From positions 310,001-374,000 of the forward strand of contig FMBT01000313.1 of assembly GCA_900095095.1 (NCBI GenBank): a stretch of 64,000 nucleotides of DNA, given 5' to 3'. Each line of letters begins with the position of its first letter. Position 1 is the first letter of the stretch. Shown one piece after another: positions 40,886-52,375 of this stretch. The notes beneath the pieces were generated by a model that worked only from the letters and a program-made list of their open reading frames with translations, did no database searches and had not been told where the DNA came from. The stretch comes from Fragilariopsis cylindrus CCMP1102. Its lineage: Eukaryota; Bacillariophyta; Bacillariophyceae; Bacillariales; Bacillariaceae. The position numbers and the translations under genes are program-made.

Positions 40886-43433
40886 ATGGAGAACGATCCT
40901 TGTATGAATGAAAAGAAGAGACTCCTTCAGGAATGTTTACCAGGAGTAACACTTCATAATAACAACGATGATCATTACTATGATTATCATCATCGTCCAC
41001 TTCATCAACCTTCGCGTTCACGATCACAACATGAAATAGATCAATTACAGAGTCATATCATGATTTCTAATTCTATAAATAATAATAATAATAATAACAA
41101 CAAACAACAACAACAACAAACAATAGAAACGAAATGCAGCAGCAACGGCAACAACGACAGCAGCATGGATGAATCATCTATGCATATATTATGGATTGAT
41201 AAGGACAACGACGGTAATAGAGACGAGTATGAGTATGATTATAATTATGATTTCAATAATGATGATGATATGACAGCATCATCATTTTCGTTACGAAGAG
41301 CTGCTGCAATTTCGGCAGCCACACGACGATCCGAACAACGTTGGATCATGTATTTCAAACTATCCTTGTTTTTAGTTTTCTTCCTATTGTTATGGGATCA
41401 ATTCCAGCCAGCAACAACAACAATAACAACTATTACTGATAATAATAATAATAATAACAATAACAATAATTCTGAAACGACGATCAAGACTAATAAGAAG
41501 AAGAGCAGCCATAATAAGGAACGTTTTCGATTTTACAAACACTGGAACTGGAATAACAATTATAGTAATAATGGACCGGTAGTAATACAAGATGAGAACG
41601 AAAGACGAGAAATTTTAATTGCTTTGAAAGACTTAGATGAAGCGATTCATGGTGATATTGTGTTACGTTCCAATAAAACTAAATTTGTTAACGCAGCAAG
41701 TGTATGGCAACGTCAAGATTCGACAGTATCCATATCATCACCATTAGCTGTAATTGAAGTAACGACTATGGAGGATGTTCAACTTGCTCTACCTATATTA
41801 GCAGGATTAGCAAGAGATTATAGATTAAGGTTTAGGATTCGATCAGGAGGATGTTCCTATATGAATGGATATAGTACAATAAATAATGGTGTTATGTTAA
41901 ATCTAGCTGAATTGAATAAAATTGGTACAATAAATACAACAACAATATTAATTCCCAATAACAAAAACATTACTGCAATAAATAATGACAACAGTCACGA
42001 CAATACTGCCATTGCTACAAGTTCAACAGCATCATCAACATCAACGTCAATATCAACCGTTACTATTGGACCTGGAGTGCGAGTAGAAGACTTTATGAAA
42101 GATGTTTTAGATGAACATGGTTATAGTGGCATTGTTGCATCGGCTGGTGGAATTGGCATGGGTGGATTTATATTAGGTGGTGGTTATGGATTACAATCAC
42201 GGATGTATGGTTTAGCTATTGACAATGTTGTTAGTCTGGATGTGGTATTGGCGAGTGGTGAAACGAGGATGGATGTTACGAAAAATGATAATGATAATGA
42301 TGATGATGATAATAATGATCTTTTTTGGGCTTTACGTGGATCTGGTGGTGGAAATATTGGCGTTGTTACATCTTTCAAGTATCGGGTATACCCATCTCTT
42401 GATATCAAATTAGCTGGTAAGTTATAAGAAAGAGAACTTTTCGTATCTACTAAGATGCATGCACGTCAAATCAACCACAGCAGGAACATCTCACATAAAT
42501 AAACTTACTTACCTGGTCTATCTATTTTCATGATTTCTGGAAAAACTTCTTTTTCGAATTCTTTCTTATTTTAAAACAATAACAGCAACTGTGAAGGTAC
42601 CCTTGGAGGAGATGACACAATTTCTTCAACGGTTGGGAGATAAGGAACCCAATCTAGCTCCAGAATTTACATTGACCGTACAAGGATATAAAACACCCGA
42701 AAATAATCGTACATCTCCTGGACTAATTCAACATTTGACGACATCATTATATGAACGAAATGTAGACGAGGAGAAGACTGATGATGGTCTAGTAACAATA
42801 TCTATGTTTTGGATGGGTGATTCTAATCCAGAAAATCCTGTTGGAATGCAATATATCAAGAGCAACGTTATACCGTTATTTTCTAATAATTCTACCATCG
42901 ACAATGTTGTGTACTACTACTTTTCCTGGTCAGGAATGTCACGAGAACGTGAACAGGACGAATCATGGAAATCGGTTTGGTCGGCCCAATCATGGAATGG
43001 ATTTTTACTACCACAAAACAACACCCAGGAGGTTTGGACAGATATCCAATCAAGTTTATCTGCATTGTTTAAATATTGTATATACGTATCACCGAAAGTT
43101 GAACTTTGGGGTGGAGCCATATCGAAGATTCCATCGAACGCAACAGCCTTCCCCCATCGGAGTGCTGTATATAATATTGGTATCGAATTATTGGTACCAA
43201 CAGAAAATGATGCAGATGCTGCTAACGATGAAATGCATCTTGTGAATGCTATTTGGCCTTCAATTGCACGACATTTGGATGGCGTGTATGTGAATTATCC
43301 AATGGCAAGTTTGTCCAATGAATCGTACCCGACAGCGTATTGGGGTAAGAATCTAAAACGTCTAAAGGAATTGAAACAACGGTACGATCCCACACACGCG
43401 TTGAATGTTTCACAAAGTATCCCGATACTTTAA
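40886..43433 (+). CDS. Membrane-anchored BBE-like FAD-linked oxidoreductase
   Basis: Two exons, 40886-42416 and 42586-43433 (GTAAGT...ACAG), give 792 residues. A 150-residue low-complexity cytosolic tail (N, D, Q, H runs) precedes one membrane span at about 152-171 (FKLSLFLVFFLLLWD), so the enzyme domain should face the lumen or outside (type II). The PCMH-type FAD domain has RIRSGGCSYMNGYS, GIGMGGFILGGGYGLQSR and the berberine-bridge C-terminus (YWGKNLKRLKELKQRYDP). In bicovalent relatives a histidine in GGHSY and a cysteine before GxGGH bind FAD; here these are Cys323 and an alanine. FAD is thus perhaps non-covalent or singly linked. Substrate is unknown. Confidence 0.82.
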
Positions 43434-43603
43434 CAAAAGTAAATAATACATATATATATATCATGATCTCAGAAGACGCTGTATAATAACAAAGTGATAT
43501 GTTGTAATATTGGTAGTGAATGCAGAAGCAAATGTTAAATAATCCTTGTAATATTTTAAATCTAATGTATAATAATGATTAAAAAAAGTTCTAACTTTCA
43601 TTT

Positions 43604-44494
43604 TTAGTCTTCATGCTCTTCTCCTTTTTGTATTTGTTTCGTTAGATACAATACATGATGTTTAGGTGTACTTTCTTCTGGAGACAGTTTAAGAAGTTTT
43701 ACGTTATATCCATTCTCGTTTGCCCATAATGCCCGGTCGTATTCTACAAAGCACTTAGCTTCATAACTACCTAAGTCATCCGCCGCACGACTTAGTAAAG
43801 ACAAATATTCATCTTGATTTATCAACTTTCTAACGTACGAACTTCTTGGATATTCGTACCCACATGTTGTTTCTGATGTCATTGCACCATTGCAGCAAGG
43901 ACAGACGATACAATCAGCTCCTCTTAATTTGGCTATCATCATAACCATATCAGTGAAACTACCGCAACAATGCAATCCAATAGCGATATCAAAGTCAGTC
44001 GATGACGATGACGATTGTTGCTGCTGCACTGTAGTAGTAGAATGTTCGTCATTATGTTGGGCTGTAGGTATCATCGTCGACAACCGCGACATTGATGGAA
44101 TACAAAAATCTTCTAAATTAGATGGTGAAAATTCATATTCCATAATTTGTACGTTCTTCAATCCAGCATCTCTTGCACGCCTTTCAGCCAGCTTTAATGA
44201 ATATGATTTTTTATCTACCAGTACAAATCGAACTTGTGAAAAGTATGGTGCCAATGCAAGACATAAATTACCACTCCCACATCCAAAATCTACCACGGTA
44301 AGTGCAAACTCATTATTAAGAGTACTGTTGTTATTGCTGTTGCCGTTGCTGCTGTTATTAGAAGAAGAAGAAGAAAAAGAAGAAAGACGTTCTCGTAATA
44401 AAGAGACAAAATTTTCTACCTGCCATGCCTTTCGTTGTCCACGATCGTTGCTTAAAAGTGAAACGGCTTCATTATCTCTACTACTATTAGTAGT

Positions 44495-44527
<33 letters not shown>

Positions 44528-45197
44528 CGTCATCGTCGTACTTTGTTGTTTTGCTTGTGAATTGTCATTTGTTTTATTAGTATCAGTATCTTCAGTAGTA
44601 TCTTCAGTAGTATCAATATTAGTGTTAGTGTTAGTGTTAGTTGTTCTTTTCCCATGTTTTTCCCATAATTTATCGACTTGTGTTTGATTGATATCACCTC
44701 GTTCCATTTGTTTTCTGAGTTTTTCGTCGATATTTATCACTACGATAACGTTCTCTCATTAAATCACGTTCATCTGATATCTTTTCTTCCATAACAGCTT
44801 TATTTGGATTACATATTGTAGGAACTTTTGACCAGAATTCATTCGTCACATCCTCATCCAAACGACAAATCGGCTGGTATAGATCAGAGAGTTGTGTACT
44901 ACTTTTCTTTTTGTTCTTCTCATTGTTCTTCTCCTCCTCTATTATTACCGACGTCGAATTAGCATTAGTATTAGTAGTATCACTATCAGTATCAGTTTTT
45001 AGTAGTATGCTTACGAGTGGCAATTCATGAAAGGGTGGTAGCCTTTCTAGTAGCAACTGGACTGCTTCACGTTTACGATCTTGTCTCCGAGCTTGTTGTC
45101 TTCGCTTATGCCCTAACCGATAATCGGGATCATCGGGATCATCTCGATCTGACTGGCGTAACGTTGAGGATGATGGTATTGGTGCTGTTGTCAGCAT
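43604..45197 (-). CDS. GSTCD-like SAM methyltransferase, split over two frames
   Basis: The start ATG at 45197 opens a basic N-terminal frame that stops at 44694. A second frame, open from about 44757 to 43604, carries a class I methyltransferase: motif I VVDFGCGSGNLCLALA, then FVLVDKKSYSLKLAERRA, GLHCCGSFTDMV and CPCCNGAM, all matching the methyltransferase domain of GSTCD-type proteins. The two frames overlap by about 60 nt and no plausible intron was found, so a +1 shift is needed for one protein of roughly 530 residues. Explanations are assembly error, a real mutation, programmed frameshifting, or separate translation from an internal ATG. Poly-A, Q and T tracts interrupt the second part. 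Confidence 0.7.
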
Positions 45198-45231
45198 ATT
45201 GTTCTAAATTGTATTTTTGTTTTTCACTTTT

Positions 45232-45333
45232 GTTAATCTGATTTCTTGTGGTTGTAACTATATTGTTGATCTGCAGCAATGTGGACTCCTGTTAATCTGA
45301 TTTCTTGTGACTGTAACTATATTGTTGATCGGC
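45232..45333 (+). repeat. Direct tandem duplication, 59-bp period
   Basis: GTTAATCTGATTTCTTGTG and TGTAACTATATTGTTGATC recur at 45232 and 45291 with two or three mismatches. It lies within 35 bp of the GSTCD-like start codon. Confidence 0.75.
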
Positions 45334-45437
45334 GACCAATTACATACATTGTACTGTAATTCTAGAATTATTTATTGTCATATCGTGAGGCGTATTGAGT
45401 ATTGAGGCCTTTTTGATTTTTTCTTGATTTGATTGGT

Positions 45438-45547
45438 TATGGGGGGAGGGGCGATTCTTACAATTTTGTTTTCGTTCAATTTTTTTGGATGATCTCGAAT
45501 TCTCATTACGAAGCGTATTGTACCATCAAGCAGCACTACGCTTACAA
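45438..45547 (+). repeat. Dispersed repeat B, copy 2
   Basis: This is the partner of 37086-37220 in opposite orientation. It shares TTATGGGGGGAGGGGCGATT, TTTTTTGGATGATCTC, GAATTCTCATT and ACCATCAAG in order. Confidence 0.7.
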
Positions 45548-45857
45548 TAAAATGTTAACATTCGTTCGACACTCATCACAGTGCGCCAAAAGGAAGTGTG
45601 ACTCATGGATTAATTTAAATCCCGCATACCTTGCTTTCAACGCCACTCAATATCACTGAATGATATCAATCAATCGATCAATCGGCTGATGTTATTTTTT
45701 ATTTTGTCTTCTAGTTCACCTCTTTTTCAGCATCGAATAACATCAAATCACCCCAACACTGCTCGACCAAGGTTATTTCCTGATACATTCTACGACCAAA
45801 TTCGAGTAGCGAAGCTTCCTTATTTCCTTTTCTTCCATCGATTCAATTCATACAAAG

Positions 45858-47098
45858 ATGATACAGTCCACATCTCCAACCAGATTTAGACTGTCATTTT
45901 CTGTCGTCGTGTGTGTCTTATTACTGGTTGCGCATAGAATATCAGAACTTCCGTCCGTTACTTCGTTTCATCTACCGATCCAGAATAATGCTGCTTCGTC
46001 CTTCGGGAGTAATACGATCGAAGCGATCAACAAGAATGATAGTCGTCTCTATGCAAAACGTCCTGAAAATCAGAAAAGGAATAAAAAGAACCTTGAAACC
46101 GTAATAGATGGAGTAACGATACCAGCGAATTTGAAACGAAAAGTACTGGCGAAGAGACCTCCCTTGGGACATGTCATTCCGGAAGAGACAAGAACTCCGG
46201 GATGTGAGTCTATTGTGGTTGTTTACCGGAGTTGTTTTGATTTTGTCCTTTTTGATCTATAATTTTCAACTCCAAATTATTCTGATCACGAAAATTGCTT
46301 TCTTTTCTTCTTTCTTCAAACTAATGATTGGTTGTGTTTGCGAACGATGTTAATCAATGTAAAATAAATAAAACTGTAGCTGGTGGATCTAAGAATCCGA
46401 AACTGCGACCTCAGGGTAAGGCACGAGAAGCAGGTTTGAACAATCCTAGTAATCTCAAAATATTGGGTGGGACCGCTCGTGGACTTCGATTGGATTCTCC
46501 AACAGTGTACCTACGACCGATGATGGGGAAAGTACGAGAGGCTGTATATTCGACGTTCCAATCATTTGACCTGTACGATTATCCCGTTCGACATTTAGAT
46601 CTATTTTCTGGATCGGGTTCGGTCGGATTAGAATCGATGAGTCGAGGTGCTAAACATTGTACGTTTTGTGATTTGTCACGTGATTGTTGTGGAGCAATTT
46701 CTCGGAATATACCCTGGTGTAAATTTGACGGTGAAGATTATTCGACAAGGATAATTTGTTCGGACGTACTACAATTACTGAGAGATCCAGTCTCGGTGGG
46801 AATACCGGCGGGTGAAACATATAATATCTTAACAATTTGTCCTCCGTACGAGGAAGTTACATACGCTGATCTATTGGATGCAGCTGCTGGATCTCCTGTG
46901 GTAACAGATGATACTATTATTCTAATAGAATACCCCGTTGAATTATGGGGTGATTTACCACATGTATACAATGGGGACAAGGTGACAATGATAGGTATCC
47001 GTAATCGAAAGTACGGACGGACTGTGATAGCTATGTACATATGTAATCCGACGGGTAAAATTGACAAAGCAGAAAGTCGACCAGAGGAATTCATCTAA
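45858..47098 (+). CDS. rsmD: RsmD-like rRNA guanine-N2 methyltransferase, plastid-targeted
   Basis: Two exons, 45858-46203 and 46380-47098 (GTGAGT...TGTAG), give 354 residues. A signal peptide ending VTS|FHLPIQ points to the plastid. The C-terminal domain follows the RsmD order: LKILGGTARGLRL, LRPMMGKVREAVYSTF, the SAM-binding LDLFSGSGSVGLESMSRGA, then ILTICPPYEEV where the family has (D/N)PP(Y/F). RsmD methylates G966 of bacterial 16S rRNA, so the expected target is plastid small-subunit rRNA. The Asp-to-Cys change at the catalytic motif is unusual and may alter activity. The exon join gives TPGSGGSKNPKLRPQGK. Confidence 0.82.
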
Positions 47099-47257
47099 AT
47101 ATGTGCTGGTTTCTGTACGCGGATACAACCTTTCTTTTTAGAATAAATCAAGCGTAAAAATGTGTTATATATATATAATTAAGAAAATTGATTCGTTTTC
47201 ATCTACAGCTCATATTTTCATGAACGGACAAAATAATAACAATAACTACGATACTAT

Positions 47258-49492
47258 TTACGCCATTACGCCTCCATCGCCACCCAATAGTTCAATTTCG
47301 TTCTCGGCAGTTGGCATGACTCGATATTTAACATACGACAAAGTCGCCCAAATAAATCCGGCCATCGCTCCGGCCAGATACACTATTGCTTGTTGTTTAT
47401 ATTCTTCGACTTCTTCGAATGCTTCTTCTGCAAAGTAATCCAACACGTATGCCTCGCAGGTCTTACAACTTCCATAGATGTTTACGAATGGCCATTCGTC
47501 ATCGGCACCAGCAGGTTTGTTGATATCGTACGTTTTAGAACCAACATCAGAGTCGAACAAGTCCTCACAACTTTGTTCACCCCATACACTATCCCAATCG
47601 TACGTCGACCAGTACTCGTCCTCGTAAATATCGTCGTCATACGAATCTGGGTTTTCATCCCAATACCACTCATCGTATTCCTCTTCCTCGAATTCTTCTT
47701 CGATTTCTTCCTCCTCCTCCTCATAAACCTCATCAGCCATTTCTTCGTAAACATCATCACCCGCTTCTTCTTCCTTTGAAGGATTATCTTTATGGTTTAC
47801 CTTTTTATCTGTGTTGTCGATTCCAGCTTCAGTTTCTTCAATTTCCTCCTTTATTTCTTCTTTTTGTTCCAAATCTTCATCAACGACTTCTTCTTCCTCT
47901 GTGAACTCCTCATACTCATCTTCGGAATCTTCCTCGAATTCGTCAGCGACTTCGTCAAAATAGTCTTCATCCTATGGAAGCAAACAAACGACGACAACGA
48001 CGATTAGAAAAAACGGGTTAGCATCTGGTAAATAAAATATAATGAATATATCGTACATGGAATCAAACATAAAACAGACATAAGGTTGGCTTACCTCTTC
48101 GTATTCTTCGTCTAACTCATCGATTTCTTCGACATCTTCATCGATCTCTTCATCCAATTCTTCAATAGTAGCATCATCATCGGTGGATTCGATTTTTTCT
48201 TCCAAATTTTCTTCATCCATTTCGTATATCGCATCTTCGTACTCTTCTGCTTCGTCATACTCTTCTTCTTCTACTATCATAATATCTTCATCGTATTCAT
48301 CCACAATTTCATCCAATTCTGTATTTTCTTCATCGACCAGCTCATCTTCTTCCTGCTCATCAATTTCATTTTCTTCCTTCAGTTCTTCAATTTCTTCTTT
48401 AAGTTCTTCATTTTCTTCTTCTAATGATTCATTATCTTCTTCAAGGTCTTCATTAGAATCTTCTTCGTCTTCTAGATCTTCCTCTAATTCTTCTTCGACT
48501 TCTTCTGCTTGTTCTTCTTCCTTTGTTTCAGCTTCATCTTTCAATAATCGACCACCAAATTCATCATCATTTTCATCATAATCCTCATCATCCTCCTCAT
48601 AATCTGGTTTATGCTTAGTTTGTTCCTTTTCCGGATGAGTCTGACACATCGCACCCTGAATATGGGATTGACATACTTTACCACCCGATAATGGACAGCC
48701 CCAATTTTTACCCCAACTCACAGCGATATCAGCACGTGTGGTTGGATCATGTTGACTATTATTATATTGTTCCATATCGTATCCCACAATCCTGGCCGGT
48801 CCTTCATAAATTTCACCCTGTGAGAGTGATTTCATACTGTACACGAGTGAACTTAACATACTAGCAATCACCAAAAATAAACTTAAGAGTAGCATAATCC
48901 GATCGACACGTTGTCGACGGAGTTCCTCACCAATCTGAAACCTTAAAAAGATCCCAAATACACAGAGGGAACCTACTATTCGTAATGCAATGGGTGCACT
49001 ACTTACCACCAATAATAGATAGGTTAATAAGATCAACACACCTACACTTAAACATTGGATACCCACAAACAGACCAGATACACGTCGATTTTTACGGCGT
49101 CTTCTTTTGGCAGTAGATGGAGATGATGATGTTGATGTTGACGTTGATGTAACAATTCCTCTTTCTCCTCTTCCACTTCTAGTGGGAGATGATCTAGTAA
49201 TCCCAGCATCAGCTGTAGTATTCCCATCAGCTGGTGGTTGTTCTACTTCCAATTGTTGATTATATTTATTATCTGTGGATTCTTCAAATTTTAAATCATT
49301 GCCAGTACCAGTGCCATCACTAGCGGTACCGGTACCGTCATCTTCCAGTACGGTAGAAAATGCAATTTCTTTTGTTTTTTCAATATTAATTAAAATACAA
49401 ATAATCCATGCCGCAGAAGATAGAATTAAAATTGCAGAAATCGCCACGACTGCCTCAAAGGTCTCATCGAATGTGAATGTTGACATCTGCAT
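47258..49492 (-). CDS. Highly acidic multi-pass membrane protein
   Basis: Two exons, 49492-48095 and 47971-47258 (GTAAGC...CATAG), give 703 residues. N-terminal hydrophobic segments lie at about 13-35, 145-168, 172-190 and 206-226. A short lumenal-type stretch with three cysteines follows (WGCPLSGGKVCQSH, GAMCQTH). Then comes an extraordinary acidic region of about 280 residues, mostly E and D with scattered L, I and Y, crossing the exon junction. The end has a cysteine pair (CKTCEAYVLDYF) and a last membrane span (VYLAGAMAGFIWATLSYV). No family is recognised. Acidic lumenal domains can buffer Ca2+ or bind basic partners; that is speculation. Confidence 0.75.
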
Positions 49493-50178
49493 TCTGCCTC
49501 AGTGTTAACTTTTTGCTTTGTTTTTGTTGATACAATTGGGAATGTTGTTGTTGTTGTTGTTGTCGTCGTTATGAAGTCCTTATTGCTTGCCTTATTGATG
49601 AATGAATTATCATCATTGTTTACACGGAAGTTATTCGCTTGTTTTATCAGTTCTCGATCTGTTGGAATCGTGTAAAGTAAAAACGATCCGGCACTGCCTG
49701 CTATAAAAATGAAGCTGTTACTCTAAGCATACCGAAGAAGTATCGAATCTGCACATGCTGTCACGCATACTTTATCCTTAACCCTAAACGCCATTTTTTT
49801 GAAAATCACTTCCACAAAATAAAACCTACTCAACTCCCACAAAAACTCCTCGACAAATAAACGAAAAGCACTCACTCATCCATCAATCATCATCATCATC
49901 AACTCAGATACGAAGATACATTGTCAACATCTACGCTTTGACACAAGAAGAGAATTATAATACGTTAGATCAAAAACCACAGACAAAAATAAAGTAAAAC
50001 GAATTATTGCCGTCGTCGCTACAAGTACTGGTTTGCCGTAGACGTCGTTCTCGCAGTCGTCTTCACTAACTACGTACCGCACTGTGGCGCCAACACAACC
50101 GTCATAAAAAGATATCAGTCCAATCAATCATCAACTCGTACTGTATGCGATCATTATATAAGATAATCATAAATAATA
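49493..50178. promoter_or_regulatory. Divergent intergenic region
   Basis: Divergent genes flank 686 bases. A TTG-repeat (GTTGTTGTTGTTG) occurs at 49544-49563 and a single telomere-like CTTAACCCTAAA at about 49779. No gene is seen. Confidence 0.4.
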
Positions 50179-51939
50179 ATGACAGACATTCCTGGACGTA
50201 TCGATGCCGCCATGCAAGAACGGTCCCAACAGGAACAACAGACACAATTTATGTCCTTCGTTCAACGGTATGGAATTAATGTACTCTTTCCGGCGAATGT
50301 TATATCAAAGAAGAGTGATGATATCTATGAGGATGAGGCTGATAAAAAGAAACACAAAAAACCAATAAAAACCGATAAGGATTTGATCAATGCAAGATTA
50401 TTAGAGAATGGAATTTTATTTGAAGATATTCAATCATTACCACAAATACAAGTGGGTGTGGCACAGGCTGTTGAAAATCTAATGAGAACACAAGCCTTCA
50501 ATTCGGTTCAAATTGAACTGGACACGAATGTCGACGACGACAATAATGATGATAACGCAAATAGTACACAGCAACAACAACAACAATCGACTGAATATCA
50601 TACGACAGGAAATCCTCATAAACTAAATGTTATCCTTGATGAAAAGAATTGGTATTCGTTGTATATAGGAGGTGGTGTGAAACACGAGGGGATGGAAGAA
50701 GCAATGAATAGTTCCACGATGTTACCGAAAGCACAATTTGAAACTAGTTGTACATTATTGAATTTAACAGGATTCTTGGATCGATCATTCGTACAATATA
50801 CTGTCGATCAAACTGCAAATTCACGTATCGTTCTGAATCATGAACGTCCACTATATAGTTGGTTTCCACAAAATTCCATTGGAGCACATACAATACTTGC
50901 ATTGGCGAAGGGGTCACAATATTCACTTGGTGTTAAGGCATTGGTGGATACTGTTGATTTTGAATCTAGTCGAAGTTATCAAGAATATCAACGAATGATA
51001 AGTTGGCGTTTGGACAATACAGGGAATGTTGGTAACTCTCAAATGGCACCTGTCACTGATCCTGGATCAGTGTATTGGGGCATCGATTGGACGTTAGGAT
51101 TGCGTGATATAGTACCACGGAAACATACCGAAATCCCCTATGGGACTGATTCATCACCAGAAATTGTGATGCAATCAGGATCGAACCTTATCCATTCAAT
51201 TAAATGGGAAGCACGGACCAATGGTGGATGGACTGACAATAAGTACCAACCCACGGTAGGTCTTGATGGATTTTGTTTAGCTGAATTAGCAGGACCACCC
51301 GGTGATGTTGGCTTCGCGAAGGCACAAGGTGGGGCTGCAATTCATATACCCATGGGAGAATTATTTGTTAGTGATAACAATGACAGCACCACCAGTGCAT
51401 CTACATTCCTCGATAATATCTCACTTCACGCAACTTGTGCTGGGGGTGTCCTTCAACCAATCTCCTACGACGGTATATGTAAAGGTCCGACCATTTCTGA
51501 TCGATTTTTTACTGGTGGTCCGATGCAATTACGTGGATTTCTTCCTGCTGGTATCGGTCCTCGAACTAAAGCCGGTGGATCTACAACTCCTGGAGGTGAT
51601 GCGATGGGAGGGAATCTATACTATACAGCATCCTTAGCTGCAAGTGTAGCACCTCCCAGTGGTATGTTAGCCGAATACGGAGTCCGATTATTTGCTTTCG
51701 CGAATGCTGGAACACTAGTAGGATTGTCACCATTCACAAATAATTATAACCGACTACAACAGCAGCAACCTGTAACATGGACGCAAGTTGCTCAATCTAC
51801 TCGTACTGCCGCAGGAGTTGGTATATCGGGAGGGACGCCGATGGGACGAGTTGAAGTTACGTACGCATGGCCATTAAGATACGGGCCAAGAGATGCACGA
51901 AGGAATTTCCAATTCGGATTCGGACTATCCTTTGGTTAG
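50179..51939 (+). CDS. SAM50: SAM50/Tob55-like outer-membrane assembly protein (Omp85 family)
   Basis: A 586-residue intronless protein. Residues about 85-170 form one POTRA-like domain (LLENGILFEDIQSLPQ, then VAQAVENLMRTQAFNSVQIE), interrupted by an N/D/Q tract. The remainder is a beta-barrel with the Omp85 loop-6 signature in the form DRFFTGGPMQLRGF, where most members have a VRGF/LRGF motif, and the terminal strands RVEVTYAWPLRYGP and FQFGFGLSFG. SAM50 inserts barrel proteins into the mitochondrial outer membrane. A plastid Omp85 is the alternative, but the lack of a presequence and a single POTRA favour mitochondria. Confidence 0.85.
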   Translation: MTDIPGRIDAAMQERSQQEQQTQFMSFVQRYGINVLFPANVISKKSDDIYEDEADKKKHKKPIKTDKDLINARLLENGILFEDIQSLPQIQVGVAQAVENLMRTQAFNSVQIELDTNVDDDNNDDNANSTQQQQQQSTEYHTTGNPHKLNVILDEKNWYSLYIGGGVKHEGMEEAMNSSTMLPKAQFETSCTLLNLTGFLDRSFVQYTVDQTANSRIVLNHERPLYSWFPQNSIGAHTILALAKGSQYSLGVKALVDTVDFESSRSYQEYQRMISWRLDNTGNVGNSQMAPVTDPGSVYWGIDWTLGLRDIVPRKHTEIPYGTDSSPEIVMQSGSNLIHSIKWEARTNGGWTDNKYQPTVGLDGFCLAELAGPPGDVGFAKAQGGAAIHIPMGELFVSDNNDSTTSASTFLDNISLHATCAGGVLQPISYDGICKGPTISDRFFTGGPMQLRGFLPAGIGPRTKAGGSTTPGGDAMGGNLYYTASLAASVAPPSGMLAEYGVRLFAFANAGTLVGLSPFTNNYNRLQQQQPVTWTQVAQSTRTAAGVGISGGTPMGRVEVTYAWPLRYGPRDARRNFQFGFGLSFG

Positions 51940-52375
51940 TTATTGGAGAAACCAGCTACAGTAATGAACTAACATAGAATAAGACAAAGAGGAGGAATAT
52001 ATTTTGCAATCAAAGTTTATTGTGTACGGATTGAATTTCACAATGTGATTAGTACTTGATATACTATCGCGTACGTCGCATTTTCTGTTTACTAGTAACA
52101 ATGAACGATGACCTGATAAGATAATATAAAATGTGTTTCTCGTAATCTATCACTATGCATTTTACGTAGCTGGTAGGCTTTTTTAGACGCACATCATTCC
52201 ATAAGTATTCTTGCGCTGGGATTGATATTTTTCGTCTCTTACTTCTGAATAAGGGCAATACCACTGCTTTTGCATAGTGAATATGCAATTGTAATTGCTG
52301 GTGTATATAATCTAGGCGACATACGACTAGTTGGCATGAGGGATTGCATGAGTTCAGTATAAGTAACTGGGCGCT
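51940..52375. other. Convergent spacer
   Basis: The spacer separates two 3' ends. A minus-strand open stretch (52064-52288) is not protein-like. No gene is seen. Confidence 0.45.

Larger units (their letters stand above)
45198..45857. promoter_or_regulatory. Divergent intergenic region with local duplication and repeat B
   Basis: The region separates two divergent methyltransferase-type genes. It contains a 59-bp direct duplication (45232-45333) and repeat B copy 2 (45438-45547). Both promoters must lie among these. Confidence 0.5.

Noticed and set aside
43890-44687. A long plus-strand open frame (265 codons) opposite the GSTCD-like methyltransferase
   Set aside because: It is the complement of conserved methyltransferase motifs and of trinucleotide repeats, giving poly-Leu/Val/Ala without any domain.
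48183-48581. A plus-strand serine-rich open frame
   Set aside because: It is the reverse complement of the GAA/GAT-rich acidic domain on the minus strand; its poly-Ser content is a by-product.
49779-49790. A single CTTAACCCTAAA telomere-like word
   Set aside because: One unit alone is not evidence of an interstitial telomere, unlike the cluster at 60693-60764.
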